From Gammaproteobacteria bacterium (GTDB lineage Bacteria; Pseudomonadota; Gammaproteobacteria; SZUA-140), in assembly GCA_020847075.1 (NCBI GenBank), contig JADLCS010000032.1, forward strand, positions 1 to 55,243: DNA of 55,243 nucleotides, given 5' to 3'. Below the pieces are notes generated by a model, which worked only from the letters and a program-made list of their open reading frames with translations, was not told where the DNA came from and ran no database searches. Positions within the stretch are counted from its first letter, which is position 1; the number at the start of each line of letters is the position of its first letter. This document shows positions 49,866 through 55,243 of the stretch, piece after piece. Position numbers and translations under genes: made by a program.

Positions 49866-51245
49866 GTGAGCACGGTCAAGACGCGCGGCGGGACGAAGAC
49901 GATCTACACCTGTAGCCAGTGCGGCGCGCAGGCGCCGAAATGGGCGGGGCAGTGCGGCGAATGCGGGGCATGGAACAGCCTGGCGGAAGAGGTGCAGAGA
50001 CCGGCGGTTTCGCGGCGGCGCGGCGGTTTCGCCGGAGCGCCCGCCGAGACCGGCAGCCGCCTGCTGGCCGAGATCGAACCGGCGCACGAGATGCGCATCG
50101 CGACCGGGCTCGATGAGCTCGATCGCGTGCTCGGCGGTGGCCTGGTGCGCGGTTCCGTCGTCCTGATCGGGGGCGACCCCGGCATCGGTAAATCGACCCT
50201 GTTGCTGCAGACCATGGCGGCGTTGTCGCGCGCCTTCGGCACCCTCTACGTCACCGGTGAGGAATCGCTGCAGCAGGTCAGCCTGCGCGCCCAGCGCCTG
50301 GGGCTGGATGCGAGTCGGCTGCGGGTCCAGGCCGAGACCGGCGTCGAACAGGTACTGGCGCAGGCGGCCATCGACAAGCCCGCCGTGATGGTGATCGACT
50401 CCATCCAGACCATGCATACGGGCGAACTCCAGGCCGCGCCCGGCGCGGTGAGCCAGGTGCGCGAATGCGCCGCGCAGCTCGTGCAGTACGCCAAGCAGAC
50501 CGGCAGCGCCCTGTTTCTCGTCGGTCACGTCACCAAGGAGGGGGTGCTCGCCGGGCCGCGCGTGCTCGAGCACATGGTGGATACCGTACTCTATTTCGAG
50601 GGGGACTCCGGCAGCCGTTACCGGGTGATCCGCGCGGTGAAGAACCGCTTCGGCGCGGTGAACGAGGTCGGCGTGTTCGCCATGACCGAACAGGGGCTGA
50701 AGGGCGTGAGCAATCCTTCGGCGATCTTCGTCTCGCGCCACGAGACGCCGGTCTCCGGCAGCGTGGTGATGGTCACGCGCGAGGGCAGCCGGCCGCTGCT
50801 GGTCGAGGTGCAGGTGCTGGTCGCCGAGAGCCATGCGCCCAACCCCCGCCGTCTCGCCGTCGGTCTGGACCCCAACCGGCTCGCCATGCTGCTCGCGGTA
50901 TTGCAGCGCCACAGCGGCGTCGCAATGTACGACCAGGACGTCTTCGTCAACGTCGTCGGCGGGGTCCGTATCGCGGAAACGGCGATCGACCTCGCCGTCG
51001 TGCTCGCCGCGCTGTCCAGTCTGCGCAACCGCCCGGTGCCGAGCGACACCGTCGTCTTCGGCGAGATCGGCCTCGCGGGCGAGATCCGCCCGGTGCCGAA
51101 CGGGCAGGAGCGGTTGAAGGAGGCCGCCCAGCACGGTTTCAAACGCGCCATCATCCCCAAGGCGAACAGGCCCGCCAGATCGGCCGTGCCCGACATCGAG
51201 ATCCTGGCCGTCCAGCGACTCGAGGATGCGCTCGAACAGCTATAG
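49866..51245 (+). CDS. radA: DNA repair protein RadA (Sms)
   Basis: A 459-residue RecA-like branch-migration helicase used in recombination repair. It has an N-terminal C4 zinc finger (C16, C19, C30, C33), a RecA core with GGDPGIGKST (about 103-112) and the RadA-specific KNRFG (about 258), and a C-terminal Lon-protease-like domain (about 285-455, GVRIAETAIDLAVVLAALSS). The GTG start follows GAGGAAG. It lies 134 bases after alr. Confidence 0.97.
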   Translation: MSTVKTRGGTKTIYTCSQCGAQAPKWAGQCGECGAWNSLAEEVQRPAVSRRRGGFAGAPAETGSRLLAEIEPAHEMRIATGLDELDRVLGGGLVRGSVVLIGGDPGIGKSTLLLQTMAALSRAFGTLYVTGEESLQQVSLRAQRLGLDASRLRVQAETGVEQVLAQAAIDKPAVMVIDSIQTMHTGELQAAPGAVSQVRECAAQLVQYAKQTGSALFLVGHVTKEGVLAGPRVLEHMVDTVLYFEGDSGSRYRVIRAVKNRFGAVNEVGVFAMTEQGLKGVSNPSAIFVSRHETPVSGSVVMVTREGSRPLLVEVQVLVAESHAPNPRRLAVGLDPNRLAMLLAVLQRHSGVAMYDQDVFVNVVGGVRIAETAIDLAVVLAALSSLRNRPVPSDTVVFGEIGLAGEIRPVPNGQERLKEAAQHGFKRAIIPKANRPARSAVPDIEILAVQRLEDALEQL

Positions 51246-51291
51246 GAATTCCATCGTTCTCGATCCGCGGGGAGGGGGGAGGTTCGGCAGT

Positions 51292-51319
51292 TTGCGCGGT
51301 GGGGTGTCCGTGATATCTT
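51292..51319 (+). promoter_or_regulatory. Candidate promoter for the DUF3015 gene
   Basis: TTGCGC (51292-51297), 16 bases, then TATCTT (51314-51319). If used, it leaves a 5' leader of about 120 bases that includes a GATGAA/TTCATC hairpin. Tentative. Confidence 0.3.
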
Positions 51320-51448
51320 AATCCCTGCCGTATGGGCGGGGGTATGCCTGTTAAGCGATGTTTTGATGGCATTGAACGTTGAGTTGATGTATTGAGCGAT
51401 GAAGGCGTTTTCATCCTTGATCAACAATAACCGATAAGGGGAAGCATC

Positions 51449-51940
51449 ATGAAGAACAGGGTTGCCATGGCAGCATTACTTGCAGTATTACCGGTGGGCG
51501 TCAGCATGGCGGCGCCGAACAACGTGGGGTGCGGCGTCGGCTCGATCATTTTCGACGGCCAATCGGGCGTGGGTCCGCAGGTGCTGGCGGTGACCACCAA
51601 CGGTACCCTGGGCAACCAGACCTTCGGCATCTCGTCCGGCACCCTGGGTTGCGCCACCGACGGCGTGGTCGCCCAGCCGGTGAAGGTCGCGATGTTCATC
51701 GATACGAATCTCGACAAGCTGGCCTACGACATGGCGGTCGGCCAGGGCGAGACGCTGGATTCTCTCGCCAACCTGATCGGCATGGAGGGCAGCGACAAGG
51801 CCGCGTTCTTCGAGCTGGCGAAGGCGAATTACGCCGAGATCATTCCCTCCGATCGCGCCAACACCCAGGATGTCATCGCCGCGCTGAACCAGGTCCTCGC
51901 GCAGAACGGTGAACTGGCGAAGTACGCGCATCTCGTCTAG
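51449..51940 (+). CDS. DUF3015-family periplasmic protein
   Basis: A 163-residue exported protein with signal peptide (about 1-22, cleavage SMA-APN). The mature N-terminus NVGCGVGSIIFDGQSG and VLAVTTNGTLGNQTFGISSGT, with a second cysteine in LGCATDG, are typical of the DUF3015 family. The two Cys may form a disulfide. Function unknown. The ATG follows AAGGGGAAG. A strong terminator follows and overlaps the start of the next gene. Confidence 0.9.
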   Translation: MKNRVAMAALLAVLPVGVSMAAPNNVGCGVGSIIFDGQSGVGPQVLAVTTNGTLGNQTFGISSGTLGCATDGVVAQPVKVAMFIDTNLDKLAYDMAVGQGETLDSLANLIGMEGSDKAAFFELAKANYAEIIPSDRANTQDVIAALNQVLAQNGELAKYAHLV

Positions 51941-51957
51941 TCCGTCGGCTCCACCCG

Positions 51958-51994
51958 GAACACCCGGCCTGTTGCGCCGGGTGTTCTGTTTTTT
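51958..51994 (+). terminator. Strong intrinsic terminator overlapping the next start codon
   Basis: GAACACCCGGC (51958-51968) pairs perfectly with GCCGGGTGTTC (51976-51986) over 11 bp and is followed by TGTTTTTT. It ends DUF3015 transcription, yet the reading frame of the DUF4105 protein, including its signal peptide, begins inside the loop. Confidence 0.9.
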
Positions 51995-53903
51995 GCCGGG
52001 GGCCGGGCACTGCATCTTCCTGCTGTTGTGTCAGGCGCTGCCCGCCGCCGCGCGGGCGGATTCCGATCCCTATCTCGAGCAGTTGATCGGCCGGGCGACC
52101 GAGGAGCGACTCGCGCAGAGCCGCGAGTGGCGCGCGCTTGTACACTACCGCAGCAACCTGATCCTCCCCGGCGTGACCGGTCAGGCGGACGATCCCGCCT
52201 TCTATCTGGCGCCGGGCGGAAAGACCGACCCGGAGGCGGAACTGCGCGCCACCCTGGGCGCGTTTTTCGCGCCGCCCGTGGCCGAGACCGATACGCTGCA
52301 GCACCCCCAGTGCCGTTTCATCGCGCGTTACCACTGGCTGCGGGACGCGCTGGAGATCGATCCCGGGCGCCTGCCGCCGCAACCCTGTCCGCGTTTCCGG
52401 CAATGGCGCGACGAGCTCAACGCCGACGCGCTGACGCTGGTGTTTCCCTCCGCCTATATCAACAATCCTTCGTCCATGTTCGGCCATACCCTGCTGCGGG
52501 TCGACGGCGCCGATCAGGACGAACGCACGCGCCTGCTGGCCTACGCGATCAACTACGCGGTGGAGCCCGGCGACGACGGCGGCACGCTGTTCATCCTCAA
52601 GAGCCTGGTCGGCGCCTATCCCGGGACCTTCTCCCTCTCGCCCTATTACGTCAAGGTGAGGGAATACAGCGATATGGAGAATCGCGACATCTGGGAATAC
52701 CGCCTCAATTTCACCCGGGAAGAGATCGACCGCCTGTTGATGCATGCCTGGGAGCTGGGGCCCACCCGGTTCGATTATTATTTTTTCGACGAGAACTGCG
52801 CCTATCACCTGCTGTCGCTGTTCGAGGTCGCGCGCCCGAGCCTGGACCTGACCGGCGCATTCCGGGGCTGGGTCATCCCCGTGGATACCGTGCGACGGGT
52901 GGTGGAGCAGCCGGGGGTGCTGGCCGGGGTCGTGTACCGCCCGGCGAACAGCACGCGACTGAAGGATCGCCTGGCCCGCATGAGCCCGGACGAGCGCCGG
53001 TCGGTGCGCCGGCTGGCGCAGGGCGGCGACCCCGACGCGGAACTGGCGGAATCTCCGGAGGGGCGCCGCGCCGCCCTGCTGGAGGGCGCGTATGCCCTGT
53101 TGCGTCACGAGGCCGACGCCGGGCATTACCCGCGCGACGAGGCCGCGGCCCGGTCGCGCGAACTGCTGCTCGCGCGCAGTCGCCTGCCGATGGGCGATGA
53201 GGAACAGTCGCCGCCGATGCCGCGGGTGCGGCCGGATCAGGGGCACGGGACGCGTCGTCTGTCGCTGGGCGCCGGGCGGACGCACGCCACGGATTTCCAG
53301 ACCCTGGCGTTCCGCCCCGCGTACAACGACCTGCTCGATCCCGCCGGCGGGTATACCGCGGGCGCCCAGATCAACTTCATGGACACGGTCCTGCGTCATT
53401 ACGAAGGCGAAGGGAGGCTGGAACTGGACCGCCTGACCCTGATCGATATCCTGTCCCTGACGCCGCGCGACGCCTTCATCCGGCCGGTGTCGTGGAAGAT
53501 CAATACGGGGTTCGCGCGGACCCTTGCCGGTGGGGATGCGCGCGCCCCGGTGTATCGCACCAACGGCGGCGCGGGACTGGCCTGGGGCGACTGGACGCGC
53601 GCGGTGTTCTCCGTCTTTGTGGAAGGCACGCTCGACGTCGGCGGCGGGCTCGAACATGACCATGGGCTCGCGATCGGTCCCGCCGTGGGCCTGTTCGTCA
53701 CGCCGCACGAGGCCTGGAAGGTGAACCTGTACGCGCGCCGGCAGGGATATTATTCCGGCGACACTCACGCCGAGCGCGAGATCACGCTCGAGCAGAGCCT
53801 CAGTTTCGGACGCCGGCATGCCCTGCGCCTGTCGCTGAGCGACCGGCGTGAACGCGGCGTGGACTGGACGGCCTCGACGCTGGTCTGGCAGTGGTATTTC
53901 TGA
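51972..53903 (+). CDS. DUF4105 protein with C-terminal barrel-like region
   Basis: A 643-residue exported protein. A signal peptide (RRVF, then FLLLCQALPAAARA) leads to a helical region and the DUF4105 core (about 140-290). The core has VFPSAYINNPSSMFGHTLLR and FDYYFFDENCAYHLL, whose conserved His/Cys pattern suggests a papain-like or NlpC/P60-like hydrolase; that function is inferred. From about residue 430 the chain becomes alternating beta strands ending STLVWQWYF, which suggests an outer-membrane barrel with terminal Phe. Start choice is uncertain: TTG 51972 keeps the basic n-region; GTG 51981 is an alternative. Its stop overlaps the next ATG (TGATG). Confidence 0.8.
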   Translation: MRRVFCFLPGAGHCIFLLLCQALPAAARADSDPYLEQLIGRATEERLAQSREWRALVHYRSNLILPGVTGQADDPAFYLAPGGKTDPEAELRATLGAFFAPPVAETDTLQHPQCRFIARYHWLRDALEIDPGRLPPQPCPRFRQWRDELNADALTLVFPSAYINNPSSMFGHTLLRVDGADQDERTRLLAYAINYAVEPGDDGGTLFILKSLVGAYPGTFSLSPYYVKVREYSDMENRDIWEYRLNFTREEIDRLLMHAWELGPTRFDYYFFDENCAYHLLSLFEVARPSLDLTGAFRGWVIPVDTVRRVVEQPGVLAGVVYRPANSTRLKDRLARMSPDERRSVRRLAQGGDPDAELAESPEGRRAALLEGAYALLRHEADAGHYPRDEAAARSRELLLARSRLPMGDEEQSPPMPRVRPDQGHGTRRLSLGAGRTHATDFQTLAFRPAYNDLLDPAGGYTAGAQINFMDTVLRHYEGEGRLELDRLTLIDILSLTPRDAFIRPVSWKINTGFARTLAGGDARAPVYRTNGGAGLAWGDWTRAVFSVFVEGTLDVGGGLEHDHGLAIGPAVGLFVTPHEAWKVNLYARRQGYYSGDTHAEREITLEQSLSFGRRHALRLSLSDRRERGVDWTASTLVWQWYF

Positions 53904-54763
53904 TGCGCGCGATCGCCGGCCTGCTGGCGGTCCTGGTCTTGCTGACGGGGTGCAGCGGCGCGTTCTTTCATCCCCAGCGCCCGCTGCCGCTGACGCCCGC
54001 GCGCGCCGGCCTCGACTACGAGGACGTCCACCTCGTGGCGCCCGACGGCGTGCGCCTGCACGCCTGGTATCTCCCGGCGCGGGGCGAGCCCAGGGGGACG
54101 GTGCTGTTCCTGCACGGCAACGCGGGCAATGTCGGCACGCACCTCGCGAGCGTCTACTGGCTGCCGGCGGAACATTACAACGTGCTCCTGCTGGACTATC
54201 GGGGTTACGGCGCCTCCGGGGGATCGGCGTCCATCGCGGGGTCGCTCCACGATATCGAGACGGCCCTCGGCTGGCTCGTGGCGCGCCCCGAGGTGCAGGC
54301 GCGCGGCCTGGCCGTGTTCGGGCAGAGCCTGGGCGGCGCCCTCGCCGTGTACGCGGTGGCGCATTCCCGGTACCGATCTCATATCAAGGCCCTGATCGTC
54401 GACAGCGCGTTCAGCAGCTACCGGGGCATCACGCGGGAGAAGCTCGCGGAGTTCTGGCTGACGTGGCCCCTGCAGTGGCCGTTGTCGCTCACGGTCGGCG
54501 ATGCCTACAGTCCCGTGGACGCCATCGGCCGGGTCAGCCCCATCCCGGTGCTGATCCTGCACGGGGAGCACGATCCGGTCGTCCCGATACGGCACGCGGA
54601 AAGACTGTATGCCGCCGCCCGGGAGCCCAAGTCCTTTTGGCGCATACCCGAGGGAGGGCATATCGCGGCGCTGGCCCAGGAAGTCTATCGCCTGCGTTTC
54701 AGGGATTACCTCGACGGGTTGTTCGCCGACCCGGGATCCGGATCGGGCGCCGATACGCCGTAG
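53903..54763 (+). CDS. Alpha/beta-hydrolase lipoprotein
   Basis: A 286-residue protein with a lipoprotein signal peptide (lipobox LLTGC, Cys about residue 17) and an alpha/beta-hydrolase fold. It has the oxyanion region FLHGNAGN, nucleophile GQSLGG, acid Asp in HGEHDPVV and catalytic His in EGGHIAAL. It resembles the YfhR/BEM46-like esterase group; substrate unknown. It should be anchored in the periplasm-facing membrane. It is translationally coupled to the DUF4105 gene, suggesting joint envelope work. Confidence 0.9.
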   Translation: MRAIAGLLAVLVLLTGCSGAFFHPQRPLPLTPARAGLDYEDVHLVAPDGVRLHAWYLPARGEPRGTVLFLHGNAGNVGTHLASVYWLPAEHYNVLLLDYRGYGASGGSASIAGSLHDIETALGWLVARPEVQARGLAVFGQSLGGALAVYAVAHSRYRSHIKALIVDSAFSSYRGITREKLAEFWLTWPLQWPLSLTVGDAYSPVDAIGRVSPIPVLILHGEHDPVVPIRHAERLYAAAREPKSFWRIPEGGHIAALAQEVYRLRFRDYLDGLFADPGSGSGADTP

Positions 54764-54947
54764 GGATGAGGGGATCGTTTCCGATCCCGTGCCATGTCGG
54801 AAAGAGGGATCCCTCTGCGGCGATCATGCGTCTTTAAAGGGTGGTGATGCTCGCTCTCGATCTGCCAAATTCCCGGCAGATTCTTTTCCCGTGCATGAAA
54901 TATTCGTTAAAACCTTTTGTTCTTAGAGGAATAAGAGGAATTATTGC

Positions 54948-54975
54948 TTGCAATAGTCGGATATGTTTTTAAGAT
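54948..54975 (+). promoter_or_regulatory. Candidate promoter for the LamG-like gene
   Basis: TTGCAA (54948-54953), 16 bases, then TAAGAT (54970-54975), 46 bases before the start codon. The region is distinctly AT-richer than its surroundings and contains the direct repeat GAGGAATAAGAGGAATTA just upstream (about 54927-54944). Confidence 0.45.
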
Positions 54976-55020
54976 ATGCCCTCATGGGGGAACGAAAGAA
55001 AAAGCCAGCGGAGGTTGCCC

Positions 55021-55243
55021 ATGAAATTCTGGAGACAGATGTCGGTCGTTCTGTCTTTGTCGCTTTGCGCCATTCTCTTCTCATCATTTTCCGTTGATGC
55101 CCAGGCGGCGCTCGTCGCCCACTGGACCTTCGACGAGGCCTCCGGAACCGTAGCGGGGGACGCCTCGGGCAACGGCAACACGGGTACCTTGATCGGTGGT
55201 CCGACCTGGGTGGCGGGCCAGCGGGGTGGGGCCTTGTCCTTCG
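55021..55243 (+). CDS. Secreted LamG-like protein, N-terminal part
   Basis: The first 74 codons of a gene that runs off the window. A signal peptide (MKFWRQMSVVLSLSLCAILF, cleavage near AQA) is followed by LVAHWTFDEASGTVAGDASG and NGNTGTLIGGPTW, the start of a LamG/concanavalin A-like jelly-roll domain. Such domains bind sugars or surfaces and are common in large secreted adhesins. GGAGG lies seven bases before the ATG. Full architecture and any C-terminal sorting signal are out of view. Confidence 0.85.
   Translation, partial: MKFWRQMSVVLSLSLCAILFSSFSVDAQAALVAHWTFDEASGTVAGDASGNGNTGTLIGGPTWVAGQRGGALSF

Noticed and set aside
54771-54788. GGGATCG/CGATCCC hairpin after the lipoprotein hydrolase gene as a terminator
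   Set aside because: No T-tract follows and the stem is short; too weak to list as a terminator.
55000-55020. Riboswitch-like sequence before the LamG-like gene (c-di-GMP aptamer)
   Set aside because: Short AAAG and GCC fragments are present, but I could not assemble the paired helices of the known aptamer.

Overview
This is a G+C-rich stretch of bacterial chromosome. Its gene order is a mosaic of blocks conserved in Gammaproteobacteria: rpmI-rplT-pheST-ihfA-merR-tRNAPro, then miaA-hfq-hflX-hflKC-DUF2065-hisZ-purA, then tRNALeu-rnr-rlmB-rpsF-priB-rpsR-DUF2232-rplI-dnaB-alr-radA. Use of PriB, IHF-alpha, HflKC and the fused siroheme synthase CysG supports a gammaproteobacterium. The multihaem cytochromes and an APS-type CysH suggest a redox-versatile, probably chemolithotrophic lineage; that placement is inference. 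No plasmid, phage, IS or CRISPR hallmark was seen.

Layout. 1-4896: translation genes, IHF-alpha, a MerR-type regulator and tRNA-Pro(GGG). 4897-7026: a repeat-bearing gap, a 25-residue membrane microprotein and a Moco-sulfurase-like desulfurase. 7473-14735: an extracellular-electron-transfer-like locus. It has an HDOD-GGDEF regulator, a decahaem MtrA/DmsE/PioA-type cytochrome and its MtrB/PioB-type outer-membrane barrel; facing these are a tetrahaem cytochrome and a membrane GGDEF protein with an unusual CX5CH motif. No surface cytochrome (MtrC type) is present, so the pair resembles PioAB/MtoAB. 14979-22990: a small barrel protein, a D-2-hydroxyacid dehydrogenase, CcdA, CysH, MsrA, SerS, CysG and a small anchored protein. 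CcdA, CysH and CysG fit thiol, sulfite and haem chemistry.

23287-25394 is an iron/metal patch: a promoter with a Fur-like site, a free-standing copy of the periplasmic domain of FTR1, FTR1 itself, and a divergent 87-residue protein that is 38% histidine. After a YccA-like membrane protein and tRNA-Ser(UGA), the miaA-to-purA block follows. Between purA and tRNA-Leu/rnr sits a second iron cassette (34993-40742). It runs from a Fur-box promoter through a 28-codon ORF with a strong ribosome-binding site, hemP, a siderophore receptor, a PiuC-type dioxygenase and a possible dehydrogenase remnant to tonB-exbB-exbD.

41176-51245 is core replication/translation machinery. The last part holds a DUF3015 protein, a DUF4105 membrane protein whose start lies inside the preceding terminator, a lipoprotein hydrolase, and the 5' end of a secreted LamG-like protein cut by the window edge. 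The most interesting signals are the cytochrome/c-di-GMP locus with its CX5CH sensor, the histidine-rich protein, the duplicated FTR1 domain, and several very small ORFs with good ribosome-binding sites.
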